A stretch of DNA of 20,501 nucleotides, taken from positions 1-20,501 of the forward strand of contig JBFWYV010000053.1 in NCBI GenBank assembly GCA_050186055.1, given 5' to 3'. Shown here one piece after another: positions 13,615 to 20,501 of this stretch. Source of the DNA: CAMDPA01 sp050186055 (GTDB lineage Bacteria > Pseudomonadota > Alphaproteobacteria > Rhizobiales > Hyphomicrobiaceae). The translations under genes and the position numbers were made by a program. The stretch's first letter is position 1. The number at the start of each line of letters is the position of its first letter. A model generated the notes under the pieces. That model was given only the letters and a program-made list of their open reading frames with translations. It did no database searches and was not told the origin of the DNA.

Positions 13615-14682
13615 TCAGTTCTTCTTCGTCCTGGTCCCAAGGGCCTTCTTCGCCCGTTCGGCGTCTGCCGGAGAGGCTTTGTAAAGCTCAGCCACGGCCT
13701 CCTGGACTTCTGCGCCGGAGAGGGCATCGATCGGGAGTTTGGCTCGTTGCGCGTCTGCGAGGAAGGCAGGGTCCTTGGCCGTGTCCATGAATGCCTTTCT
13801 CAGCATTGCGACACGGTCGGCGGGAACACCCGGCGGCATAATGTAGGGACGGCCGAACACCTGCTGGTCGAAGATCAGCCGCAGTGCGCGCTCCTGCTCC
13901 TTGTTCTTTACGAATTTCCAGATTATCGGAACGCCCAGTTTGTCGAGGTCGGGAAGGGATTTCGGTGCGAGCTGGACGAGAATCCTGACCTTCTTGTCGC
14001 GAAGCCAATCGGGATGGGTGGTGGAGAAGCTCGACCATTGCAGGCCGCAAATGCCCTGGGTCTCTCCCTTTTCCATCGCGATCTGCGCTGTGCCCGAACC
14101 CTGGTAGCCTGCAATCACCTTGAACTTGGTCCCGAGCACATTGTTGAGAACCGTCGGGTACTGACGGATCGAGGAGGACCAGCCGGATGCCCCGACCACC
14201 ATCTCCTTGGTGAAGACATCCTCGAACTTCTGGAAGCTCGTGGTGTGCCAGGCCAGGCACAGGCTGGTTTCCCGGTTCAGGCTGCCGAGGTAGGTCAGCT
14301 TGTTGGCATCGAAGCCCTTGCCCTGATCGCCGATCAACGGCTCCATGACGGAGCCCATGAAGACAGCGGCCATCTCGGTGCCGTCCTTCGGCGACACATT
14401 GTAGATGATCTGCGTTGCCTTCAGGCCGCCGGCACCCGGCATGCTCTTGGCGACCACGGTGGGATTTCCGGGGACGTGATTGCCGAAATGCCTGGCAAAC
14501 ACGGTAGCGTAGGTCGCGTATCCGCCGCCCGGTGCGCCGCCGACGAGCAGGTTGATGGTCTTGCCTTCGAAGAACTTGTCCTGAGCATGGACGGACTGCA
14601 CGCCGGCCAGTGAAACGGCGGATGCCGCCAGCGCGACCGCCAGCGCAAGTGTTGTTCGGTTTCGTTGCTTTGGAGATGCCAT
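13615..14682 (-). CDS. Bug/TctC-family tripartite tricarboxylate transporter substrate-binding protein
   Basis: The product is a 355-residue periplasmic solute receptor. Residues 1-33 form a Sec signal peptide (RTTLALAVALAASAVSLAGV, then cleavage at VHA/QD). The mature N-terminus FFEGKTINLLVGGAPGGGYA, with the GGGY ligand loop, then PGAGGLKATQIIYN is diagnostic of the Bug family. A second ligand loop (MVVGASGWSSSIRQYP) also fits. The ATG at 14682 is chosen because GGGAGAG is at a better distance than from the ATG at 14685. The gene is between two Pht5-like genes, suggesting that the captured solute is their substrate, perhaps an aromatic acid. No TctA/TctB membrane genes are present in the window, as is common for orphan Bug proteins. 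The ligand is unknown. Confidence 0.92.
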   Translation of the reverse strand: MASPKQRNRTTLALAVALAASAVSLAGVQSVHAQDKFFEGKTINLLVGGAPGGGYATYATVFARHFGNHVPGNPTVVAKSMPGAGGLKATQIIYNVSPKDGTEMAAVFMGSVMEPLIGDQGKGFDANKLTYLGSLNRETSLCLAWHTTSFQKFEDVFTKEMVVGASGWSSSIRQYPTVLNNVLGTKFKVIAGYQGSGTAQIAMEKGETQGICGLQWSSFSTTHPDWLRDKKVRILVQLAPKSLPDLDKLGVPIIWKFVKNKEQERALRLIFDQQVFGRPYIMPPGVPADRVAMLRKAFMDTAKDPAFLADAQRAKLPIDALSGAEVQEAVAELYKASPADAERAKKALGTRTKKN

Positions 14683-14704
14683 CATATCTCTCCCTAGTTC
14701 GAGT

Positions 14705-14717
14705 TTCTGTTTCAGAA
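14705..14717. repeat. 13-bp inverted repeat upstream of the Bug gene
   Basis: TTCTG-TTT-CAGAA is a perfect 5-bp inverted repeat with a 3-base centre, 22 bp upstream of the Bug start in the 100-bp gap after Pht5-like copy B. It could be an operator or a small RNA hairpin; no other evidence supports it. Confidence 0.25.
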
Positions 14718-14782
14718 GTGTCGGCCTGCTCGACTTTTGCGCTTCATCAACCTCTCCGGTCGTTCTGGGTGGAGTTGGCGCA

Positions 14783-15772
14783 TCAGACCTTGAATGCGGC
14801 GCCAAGTTCCTGGGCGAAGAGTTCCTCAGGTTTCAATCGTCGCCGCGTTATTCCCTGTTCGGAACACCATTTGAGGAATGCCTCGAGGCAGGTGCGGTTC
14901 TGGTCGATGCCGTACGGGAAGTAGTCAGACTTGAAAGCAGCGAGCCCCTCCATCGCGCGGTCAGCGATCCAGGGCACGAAGAAGCGTGACGCCTGCCTGT
15001 CGAAGATGCGCGCCAGGCTTCGCTGGCGGGCCTCTTCAAAGGCCTTGTAGAGGTTGCGGGCGAGCCAGGGGTTGGCTTCGTAGATCGGCCGCCGGATCGC
15101 GACGACGTGCATGATCGGCAGAACTCCGGTGCGCGTGAAATAGGCAGCTTCTTCCTGGGGCGCATCGGCGAACATCGGCACGATGTCGTTATATTCACCA
15201 TCCATTCCGGCAGGCGGACGGGCGGAAAAGAATGCGTCGATGTCACCGTCGCGGAGCAGATCCCGCAGCGATTTGTCCTTTACCGGCGTGAGCGACACGC
15301 CGTTGGGCAGGAACAGGGCGACCTGCTCGCCGCGCCCCGGCTGGTTGAGGCCGGACTGGACCCAGTCGATGTCCTGGAGGGAGATGCCGAGATCGTCGGT
15401 GAGCCAGCCGCGCGTGTAGATGGCCGCGGTCTGGGCCCACTCCGGCACGCCGATTCGCTTCCCCTTGAGGTCGCGGCCGTCCGTGATCGGACGGTTCCGG
15501 TTCACGTAGATGGATGACAGTCGGAACATGCGGGACGGAAACACCGGAAGACCGATGATGTCCGGTGATTCCTCCGACATGATCGCGGCGAATTTCGCAA
15601 ACGACATCTCCGAGACGTCCCACTCGCGGTAGCGAACGAAGCGGAAGAAGACCTCTTCGATGGGATACGTCTGATAATTGAGCCTCACGCCGTCGACGCG
15701 GACCTTCCCGAGCTCGATGTCCCGGAAATGGTCGTAGTCGGCGGTCGCGAGGTTGAGATGCAGGGTGTTCAT
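14783..15772 (-). CDS. Pht5-like protein (4,5-dihydroxyphthalate decarboxylase family), copy B
   Basis: The 329-residue cytoplasmic protein lacks a signal peptide. It shares with copy A the LPVFPSRMFRLSSIYVNRNR region, DLKGKRIGVPEWAQTAAIYT, IDAFFSARPPAGM, RTGVLPIMHVVAIRRPIYEA and SDYFPYGIDQNRTCLEAFLK. By-eye identity with copy A is only moderate over these stretches, so this is an old duplication or two independent family members rather than a recent one. It starts at ATG 15772 with a weak ribosome-binding site, 63 bp after the GlcG-like gene. Family function is decarboxylation of dihydroxylated aromatic diacids or related acids; the true substrate is open. Having both copies around one transporter receptor suggests sequential or alternative steps on one compound class. 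Confidence 0.85.
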   Translation of the reverse strand: MNTLHLNLATADYDHFRDIELGKVRVDGVRLNYQTYPIEEVFFRFVRYREWDVSEMSFAKFAAIMSEESPDIIGLPVFPSRMFRLSSIYVNRNRPITDGRDLKGKRIGVPEWAQTAAIYTRGWLTDDLGISLQDIDWVQSGLNQPGRGEQVALFLPNGVSLTPVKDKSLRDLLRDGDIDAFFSARPPAGMDGEYNDIVPMFADAPQEEAAYFTRTGVLPIMHVVAIRRPIYEANPWLARNLYKAFEEARQRSLARIFDRQASRFFVPWIADRAMEGLAAFKSDYFPYGIDQNRTCLEAFLKWCSEQGITRRRLKPEELFAQELGAAFKV

Positions 15773-15835
15773 GAGCTGTGATCGTCGCTCGCTGCGGCGG
15801 GATTGCGCAGCGAAACCTTGTCGGAGAAAAACCGC

Positions 15836-16336
15836 CTAACGCTGTCGCGGATCGGCCAGCTTGGGGCCGACCTTGATGTTCAGGCGCTTGGCTTCGTTCT
15901 CGTCGAAATCATCGTCCGAGCGCAGACCGACCGCCCGGATGCCGGCGATGGCGCACATGTCGTCCACCTCGTTGACATCGCCTGTGACGCCGATGGCGCC
16001 GAGGATCTCGCCGTTCTCATCACGGATCAACTGCCCTCCGGCTTCCAGGAAGATGGGACTATCCGCCATATCGCGCAGGGTATCCATGAAGGCAGGTTTC
16101 TCGCGGGACTTCTGCAGCACCATGCGGGAGGAGCGGTGGAGCGCCAGCGCCCCGAACGCTTTGCCGCGGGCGATCTCGAAACGCATCAGCGATGCGCCAT
16201 CCTGCTTGAGGAACGCTTTAACGCGGCCGCCGGCATCGAGGACGATCGCCGCCAGGGGGTAGGCCTCCATCTCCTCGGCCTTCTTGAACGTATTGAGGAT
16301 GATGGACAGGGCCTGATCCATCGAAAGTCCGACCAT
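15836..16336 (-). CDS. GlcG/HbpS family (heme-binding-like, DUF336) protein
   Basis: This is a 166-residue single-domain protein of the GlcG/HbpS/PduO-C fold. Recognisable segments are AEEMEAYPLAAIVLDAGGRV (20-39), the helix with FEIARGKAFGALALHRSS, and the C-terminal EAGGQLIRDENGEILGAIGV with TGDVNEVDDMCAIAGI. Members bind heme or act with catabolic enzymes, often with no proven role, and are frequently the first gene of aromatic or glycolate clusters. ATG 16336 is chosen because GGGAGG lies just upstream and the upstream extension to 16462 is rich in low-complexity residues. It is the first gene of the minus-strand cluster and is divergent from LysR, which probably controls it. Unlike HbpS proper it has no signal peptide. 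Confidence 0.87.
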   Translation of the reverse strand: MVGLSMDQALSIILNTFKKAEEMEAYPLAAIVLDAGGRVKAFLKQDGASLMRFEIARGKAFGALALHRSSRMVLQKSREKPAFMDTLRDMADSPIFLEAGGQLIRDENGEILGAIGVTGDVNEVDDMCAIAGIRAVGLRSDDDFDENEAKRLNIKVGPKLADPRQR

Positions 16337-16410
16337 TGGGCCTCCCAAGCCGTTCTTGCTGCCGGTTGTCGGGGCCGACTGGCCCGCATCGTGGCTTTCG
16401 GTAGACTGCC

Positions 16411-16466
16411 GCCATTGATGAATCAAATGATTGAAACTAATATATTGATGAAATTGAATCATTCAG
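16411..16466. promoter_or_regulatory. AT-rich repeat cluster, likely LysR operator/promoter region
   Basis: In a GC-rich window this stretch is strikingly AT-rich. It contains the perfect inverted repeat TTGAT-GA-ATCAA (16415-16426), the overlapping AATCA-AA-TGATT (16421-16432), and a 9-bp direct repeat ATTGATGAA at 16414-16422 and 16444-16452, exactly 30 bp apart. TGAT...ATCA arms recur at 16446-16461. LysR-type regulators bind such dyads (T-N11-A class) between their own gene and a divergent target. The arrangement fits control of both LysR and the GlcG-Pht5-Bug cluster. Confidence 0.6.
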
Positions 16467-16477
16467 CGGAGTTGGCG

Positions 16478-17377
16478 TTGAGGACGGATTATCTGGGGCT
16501 GGAAGCGTTTCTGTTCATCGCAGAGTTCGGCTCGTTCCGGCGTGCGGCCCACTACCTGAACCTGACGCAGACCGCGGTCAGCCACCGCTTGCGCAAGCTG
16601 GAAGACAACCTCGGCGTTCAGCTCATCGTCAGGTCGACGCGAGGGGTATCGCTGACGCGCGCCGGCGTGGAGCTGCTTCCCAAAGTGCGATCTCTGTTCG
16701 GCGAGATCGACGATTGCCTCGACGGCATCAAGGAGCAGGGCGGGGCGCGGCGAACCAAGCTGTTCATCGCCTGCATTCCCACCCTGGCGCATTATCTCCT
16801 CCCGCCTGTCGTCAGGATATTCAGGGAGCGGTACGGCGATATCGATGTGAAGACATTCGAGACGTCTGCCCGCGAGATCGGCAATCTGGTGAGCGACAGC
16901 ACGGTCGAGCTTGCACTCTCGATCATCGGGGCGAACCGGTGGGATCTCGATGCGGCGCCGCTGCTGCGCGAGAGCTACGTTCTGGTGTGCCCGCGCGATC
17001 ATCCATTTTCGGGCCTGTCGTCCGTCACCTGGAAGGATGTCGCCGGCCAGCCGCTCATTCGCGTCAGTCCGGAGACGGGCAATCGGATGATCCTCGACGA
17101 GGCGTTGGAGGCGCGCAATCTCTCGCTGCGCTGGTCGCATGAAGTGCAGCACTCGGTCACGGCGCTGAGCTTCGTCGCCGCCGGTGTGGGCTTGACGGTA
17201 ACGCCGCGCATGGTTGCGAAGGGCGCTACCGACCGGCGATGCTCGATACTGGAGATCAGGCGACCGAGCGTAGAGCGAACGGTAGCGGTCCTGCGCCGGC
17301 GCAACGAGCCGCTGTCCAGGCAGGCGGACAACTTTCTTTCATTGCTCGTCGCGCACGCCAGCTCGCTCAAGGAGTGA
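16478..17377 (+). CDS. LysR family transcriptional regulator
   Basis: The 299-residue protein has the N-terminal winged helix-turn-helix (LEAFLFIAEFGSFRRAAHYL, NLTQTAVSHRLRKLEDNLGV, then RGVSLTRAG) and the C-terminal periplasmic-binding-like effector domain, for example LFIACIPTLAHYLLPPVVRI and VAAGVGLTVTPRMVA. I prefer a TTG start at 16478 because GGAG sits 6 bp upstream and the product then begins LRTDYLGLEAF, the usual LysR N-terminus. In-frame ATGs at 16418, 16427 and 16448 lie in the repeat cluster and lack ribosome-binding sites. It is divergent from the GlcG-like gene and convergent with the cyclodeaminase-family gene. By the usual LysR arrangement it should activate the divergent catabolic cluster in response to a pathway metabolite, and repress itself. 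Confidence 0.92.
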   Translation: MRTDYLGLEAFLFIAEFGSFRRAAHYLNLTQTAVSHRLRKLEDNLGVQLIVRSTRGVSLTRAGVELLPKVRSLFGEIDDCLDGIKEQGGARRTKLFIACIPTLAHYLLPPVVRIFRERYGDIDVKTFETSAREIGNLVSDSTVELALSIIGANRWDLDAAPLLRESYVLVCPRDHPFSGLSSVTWKDVAGQPLIRVSPETGNRMILDEALEARNLSLRWSHEVQHSVTALSFVAAGVGLTVTPRMVAKGATDRRCSILEIRRPSVERTVAVLRRRNEPLSRQADNFLSLLVAHASSLKE

Positions 17378-17378
17378 C

Positions 17379-17392
17379 TGCCGGTTACGGCA
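17379..17392. terminator. Hairpin at the LysR/cyclodeaminase convergent junction
   Basis: TGCCG-GTTA-CGGCA is a perfect 5-bp stem with a 4-base loop. It begins one base after the LysR stop codon, and the loop contains the stop codon of the opposing gene. There is no T-run. It may help end transcription in both directions. Confidence 0.35.
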
Positions 17393-18350
17393 ATGTAAGC
17401 GGGATGTCGTGTCCGATCCCGCGTTCGACCGCCAGCTCATAAGCCTTCGTTGCGAGGGCGACGTCCTCCATGGCGATGCCATGCGAGTTGTAGAGCGTTA
17501 TCGCATCCGATGCAGGCTCCGCTCCGTGGTGCTTGGACACGCAATCGCCGAGTTCCATCACATCATCCCAGGAGATCAGGCCAGAGGCGGTGGCTTCAAC
17601 CAGTGCTGCGGATTCTTTCCTGGCCTGCGGTTTGCTGTCCACGGCGATGATCGCGCACCTCCCGACAAGGGTGTCATCGACCTCTCTTCGTTCCATACGG
17701 TTGGCGCCGATCGCATTGATGTGCGTGCCGGGTCGAACATGATCACCGAGAATGACCGGCGTTTTCGACGTGGTCGCAGCTATCAGTATGTCACAGGCGT
17801 AGACCTCTTCGGGAGATCGGACCGCACGGACCGGAATGCCCATCATATCCTGCATCTCCTTGCAGAACGCCGTGAGGCGCTGCGGATCGCGTCCGGCGAC
17901 GAGGACCTTCTCGATGGGGCGCACGGCGACCATCGCGAGCAGTTGCGTCTGCGCCTGTCGTCCGGCACCGAAAATGCCGACGCTCCGTGCATCCGACCTG
18001 GCGAGGTGGCGGGTGGCAACTCCGCTCGCGGCGGCTGTGCGCAACTGGCCGAGTCGAAACACTTCGATCAGGGCGTCCGCCCGTCCGGTCCGGCTGTCCA
18101 GCAGCAGGAGCAGGCGTCCCGAGTCGCTGTCGAAGACCATCGAGGATGAAACCTTGACCGCAATCTTGTTCAGCGGACCCACGATGGCCGAGGTCAGCCT
18201 CAAGTATCCGGCCGGGATATCGATCTGCTGTCGCGGCGGGTTTATGACGGCACCGCCGGAGGATACCGAGAACACGCCGGTTACGGCATCGATCGCATCG
18301 TCGATCGTCACCAGCGATGCGATGTCAGCCTCGGACAGGAAGCGAGCCAT
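17385..18350 (-). CDS. Ornithine cyclodeaminase/mu-crystallin family protein
   Basis: The 321-residue protein is an NAD(P)-dependent enzyme of the OCD/mu-crystallin family, which includes ornithine cyclodeaminase, alanine dehydrogenase AlaDH and ketimine or pyrroline reductases. The conserved catalytic-domain region has K66 (KIAVKVSSS) and LLLLDSRTGRADALIEVFRL, followed by GQLRTAAASGVATRHLARSD. The Rossmann nucleotide loop is SVGIFGAGRQAQTQL (123-137), and the HINAIGANRMERREVD segment (about 212-227) is also typical. The ATG at 18350 has AAGGAG at ideal spacing. It lies 82 bp after the dienelactone-hydrolase-type gene on the same strand and converges with LysR. Members beside catabolic genes often act on imines or keto acids other than ornithine, so the substrate is left open. 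Confidence 0.9.
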   Translation of the reverse strand: MARFLSEADIASLVTIDDAIDAVTGVFSVSSGGAVINPPRQQIDIPAGYLRLTSAIVGPLNKIAVKVSSSMVFDSDSGRLLLLLDSRTGRADALIEVFRLGQLRTAAASGVATRHLARSDARSVGIFGAGRQAQTQLLAMVAVRPIEKVLVAGRDPQRLTAFCKEMQDMMGIPVRAVRSPEEVYACDILIAATTSKTPVILGDHVRPGTHINAIGANRMERREVDDTLVGRCAIIAVDSKPQARKESAALVEATASGLISWDDVMELGDCVSKHHGAEPASDAITLYNSHGIAMEDVALATKAYELAVERGIGHDIPLTLP

Positions 18351-18432
18351 GAGTCTCCTTGCTGCTGGAAGGAACGGAACGCGGCGAAGGCATAATCGGT
18401 GTCCGGCCCGGTTGATAGTCCATTGCCGGCGC

Positions 18433-19140
18433 TCAAGTCTTGTTGCCTATCGTCGCTGCGAAGAACGGGATCGTTTTGGCCCACGCGTCCTCGGCTGCAT
18501 CCTTGCGATAGCGGTCCGCAGAGGTGTGGTCCTGGAAAGCATGGCCCGCGCCATCGTAGCGATGGAAGATGGCCGGGATCTTGTGGCGCTTCATCTCCGC
18601 CTCGATCTTATCGACGTCCTTCGGCGAAGGCTGCTGATCGAGATTGCCGAAAAAGCCGATCACCGGTCCTTTGATGTTCGGGATCAGATCGAACGGGGAC
18701 GGACCATCTCCCCATGACGACATCGTGCGTCCGCCGTAATAGATGGCGAGCGCACGGAAGCGCGGGATGCTGACGGCGCCGAGCAGCGCCGTCCGTCCGC
18801 CCATGCAATGGCCGAGAATGCCGAGACGGGACGCATCGGCATTCGCATTGTTGACGAGATGATCGAGGGTGGCGTTGATGTCGTCGACGATTTTCGCATC
18901 CCGCAGTGTGGCGCGCCGTTCATTCCGATCTTCGATCCAGGGGTGATAGTGGAATACGTCCGGCGCTGCCGCGAGAAAGCCGGCGTCGGCCAGTCGCGCG
19001 CAGCGATCGTGCGTGAATTCATCGAGCCCGCTGATGTGACACATGACAACGATGGCCGGATGCGGCCCGGTGCCTTCGGGTTCGGCAACCAGCGCGGCCA
19101 TTTTGCTGCCATTGACGGTCAGAGTATCGGTGCGAACCAT
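18433..19140 (-). CDS. Dienelactone hydrolase family protein
   Basis: The 235-residue alpha/beta hydrolase has the Cys-Asp-His triad of the dienelactone hydrolase group: C112 in the nucleophile elbow GHCMGG, D168 (FGNLDQQPS) and H200 (YDGAGHAFQD). The N-terminal HPAIVVMCHISGLDEFTHDR segment with the oxyanion region also fits. Length is normal. Such enzymes hydrolyse dienelactones from ring-cleavage pathways, though many genome members are of unknown substrate. The ATG at 19140 follows AGGAGGAG. The region just upstream is a 15-bp tandem duplication. The cyclodeaminase-family gene follows in the same direction and may be co-transcribed. No signal peptide is seen, so it should be cytoplasmic. 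Confidence 0.9.
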   Translation of the reverse strand: MVRTDTLTVNGSKMAALVAEPEGTGPHPAIVVMCHISGLDEFTHDRCARLADAGFLAAAPDVFHYHPWIEDRNERRATLRDAKIVDDINATLDHLVNNANADASRLGILGHCMGGRTALLGAVSIPRFRALAIYYGGRTMSSWGDGPSPFDLIPNIKGPVIGFFGNLDQQPSPKDVDKIEAEMKRHKIPAIFHRYDGAGHAFQDHTSADRYRKDAAEDAWAKTIPFFAATIGNKT

Positions 19141-19153
19141 TGATTGCGTCTCC

Positions 19154-19183
19154 TCCTGGCGGTACTGTTCCTGGCGATACTGC
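19154..19183 (-). repeat. Imperfect 2 x 15-bp tandem repeat in the leader of the dienelactone hydrolase gene
   Basis: On the minus strand the units are cagtatcgccaggaa-like: copies at 19154-19168 and 19169-19183 differ at two positions. The copy nearest the gene supplies part of the AGGAGGAG ribosome-binding site. Read in the gene's frame it would encode YRQEQYRQEE, but the start at 19140 lies downstream, so it is probably untranslated. Confidence 0.7.
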
Positions 19184-19291
19184 GCGATTTTGCGTCTCAA
19201 ACCACATGCCAATCAGTGACAAGTGTCCCGCTCGGTGCCGTTGCCCGACGCCGGGGCTATTTCAAAACGTCATTGCACCGCGATTGGAAGA

Positions 19292-20407
19292 TCACGCAAG
19301 CGGTGCGGTACGAAAAAGCCTGACCTTCAGTCCTCCGTGAGGAATTGGAGCGCCGGTCGGCAGGAACGGCAGGCCGGTTGCCTTTGCGAGCCGGGCATCG
19401 CTGGTGACGATTCCGACGCGCCAGCCGGCAAAGCGGTTCATCAGGGTTTGTCCCAGCGCGCGATACAGCGCCTGCAGTTTCTTGGTTTCGCCCAGGCGCG
19501 TTCCATAAGGCGGATTGACCATGACCAAACCGGGCGGGCCTTCAGGCGCGGTGGCATCGCTGATCGCGCATTGCCGGAACTCCGTGAACTCGGCGACACC
19601 GGCGCGCAACGCATTGGCCCGGCTTATTTCGATTGCGCCTGCGTCCCGGTCACTGCCGTAGCAACGGACTGATGGCTGGCGTCCGCTATTGGCGGTGCGC
19701 ATGCGCTGCCATGCGGGCTCGTCGAACGTCGCCAAGCTCTCGAATGCGAAACGGCGCGAGCGGCCGGGATTGAGCCGTGCAGCGATTTCGGCTGCCTCGA
19801 TAACGAATGTGCCCGAACCGCACATCGGATCGACGACGGGCTCGGTTCCATCGTATCCGCACTGGTAAAGGAGCAAGGATGCCAGCGTTTCCCGCATCGG
19901 GGCTTTGCTGATCGCCTCTTTGTAGCCCCGCTTGTGCAGCGGCTCGCCCGTTGTGTCGACGGAGATCGTGCACATGTCATGCTCGATGCGGGCGCGGACA
20001 AGGATCTCGGCATCGGCAGAGGAGGAAGCGCCAATGGCCTCCTGAATTGCGGCATCGATCCGTTCCGCAGCGGCGCCGGAGTGGTAGATGCGCGACTTCT
20101 TGCAGGTGGCCTCGACGCGGAATGGCACCTCAGGGCGCAGTACCTGGTCCCACGGGAGATTGCGCGCCCGGCTCCTGAGGTCCGTCAGATGGAGCGCACG
20201 GAACCGTGCAATGATTGCGAGGACACGGCCAGAGCCGCGGATCCAGAGGTTCGCGCGCCAGACGTCAGGCCAGCCACCCTTTATCGTGACGCCGCCGGGA
20301 ACGGATCTTGGCGAGTTGAAGCCCTTTGCACGCACCTCGCTGCAGAGCACGTCTTCCAGACCTGGTGCGGTGACCAGGAACATCTCGAACTTATCGTCCT
20401 TTTTCAT
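19292..20407 (-). CDS. THUMP domain-containing class I RNA methyltransferase (RlmL-type N-domain family)
   Basis: The 371-residue SAM-dependent methyltransferase probably modifies a guanine N2 in rRNA or tRNA. It starts with a ferredoxin-like/THUMP region (about residues 7-155; FLVTAPGLEDVLCSEVRAKG is typical of RlmL/YpsC). The catalytic domain shows GEPLHKRGY (154-162), motif I VVDPMCGSGTFVIEAA (191-206), the ribose-binding acidic loop GSDRD (251-255) and motif IV NPPYGTRLGE (298-307). It lacks the second RlmK methyltransferase domain of the enterobacterial RlmKL fusion, as is normal outside that group. The ATG at 20407 is chosen; a TTG 30 bp upstream is possible. Its ATG overlaps the stop of a probable upstream gene (ATGA), suggesting translational coupling. 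Confidence 0.9.
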   Translation of the reverse strand: MKKDDKFEMFLVTAPGLEDVLCSEVRAKGFNSPRSVPGGVTIKGGWPDVWRANLWIRGSGRVLAIIARFRALHLTDLRSRARNLPWDQVLRPEVPFRVEATCKKSRIYHSGAAAERIDAAIQEAIGASSSADAEILVRARIEHDMCTISVDTTGEPLHKRGYKEAISKAPMRETLASLLLYQCGYDGTEPVVDPMCGSGTFVIEAAEIAARLNPGRSRRFAFESLATFDEPAWQRMRTANSGRQPSVRCYGSDRDAGAIEISRANALRAGVAEFTEFRQCAISDATAPEGPPGLVMVNPPYGTRLGETKKLQALYRALGQTLMNRFAGWRVGIVTSDARLAKATGLPFLPTGAPIPHGGLKVRLFRTAPLA

Positions 20408-20501
20408 GTCACCGTCTGGGGAAGGTACGCTCGGCAACGGTCGAGGACCGCATCCGGCATGTCGTCGTGCGCGCGCCCGAGGGCAGGATCGATGGACGGC
20501 G
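20404..20501 (-). CDS. Possible C-terminal end of an unidentified protein (runs off right edge)
   Basis: The minus strand is open from the window edge to a TGA at 20406-20404 and ends with DDMPDAVLDRCRAYLPQTVT. The stop overlaps the methyltransferase start as ATGA, the usual sign of coupled genes. Third-position GC is high (about three quarters), but the opposite strand is also open here, so this rests mainly on the overlap. The piece is too short to assign. Confidence 0.35.
   Translation of the reverse strand, partial: PSIDPALGRAHDDMPDAVLDRCRAYLPQTVT

Noticed and set aside
19194..19220. Sigma-54-like element (TGGCAT-N5-TTGAG on the minus strand) before the dienelactone hydrolase gene
   Set aside because: The essential GC at -12 is GA here, so it fails the core consensus.
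1..20501. CRISPR arrays, tRNA or rRNA genes, transposases, phage integrase or attachment sites
   Set aside because: No spaced identical repeats, cloverleaf-like segments or mobile-element proteins were seen on either strand.

Overview
The window looks like a piece of chromosome from a GC-rich alphaproteobacterium, most likely Hyphomicrobiales (Bradyrhizobium-like). This is judged from high third-position GC, frequent use of TTG starts, an orphan Bug/TctC binding protein beside catabolic enzymes, and a long PolA with an Ala/Pro-rich linker. The genus is an inference. Coding density is high. I saw no tRNA, rRNA, CRISPR array or intact insertion sequence.

Left part (1-7615). A truncated homocysteine S-methyltransferase-family gene runs off the left edge and is divergent from a TetR-family regulator. 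A two-domain VOC extradiol dioxygenase follows the regulator. It ends 9 bp from the convergent polA, whose product keeps the 5' nuclease, proofreading and polymerase motifs. After a 327-bp gap comes an SDR oxidoreductase plus luciferase-like flavin monooxygenase pair.

Centre (7616-12489). This is the most distinctive block: a tightly packed + strand cluster of PiuC/YbiX Fe(II)/2-oxoglutarate dioxygenase, Sel1-repeat protein, a small PepSY-TM (PiuB-like) membrane protein, an exported DUF2271 protein, an exported DUF4198 protein and the FMN transferase ApbE. The DUF2271 protein carries DGVTGAT, which fits the ApbE flavinylation motif. The natural reading is a membrane/periplasmic, flavin-dependent electron-transfer module tied to iron or siderophore handling. 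PiuC-type genes usually neighbour a TonB-dependent receptor. Here only what looks like the last beta-strands of such a receptor survive as a broken remnant just upstream.

Right part (12490-20501). A minus-strand catabolic or uptake cluster (GlcG/HbpS-like protein, Pht5-like protein, Bug-type periplasmic binding protein, second Pht5-like protein) is divergent from a LysR regulator across an AT-rich, repeat-laden intergenic region. LysR converges on an ornithine cyclodeaminase/mu-crystallin-family gene, which lies downstream of a dienelactone-hydrolase-family gene and a THUMP-domain RNA methyltransferase. A probable partial gene overlaps the methyltransferase start at the right edge. Short inverted repeats occur at all three convergent gene junctions.
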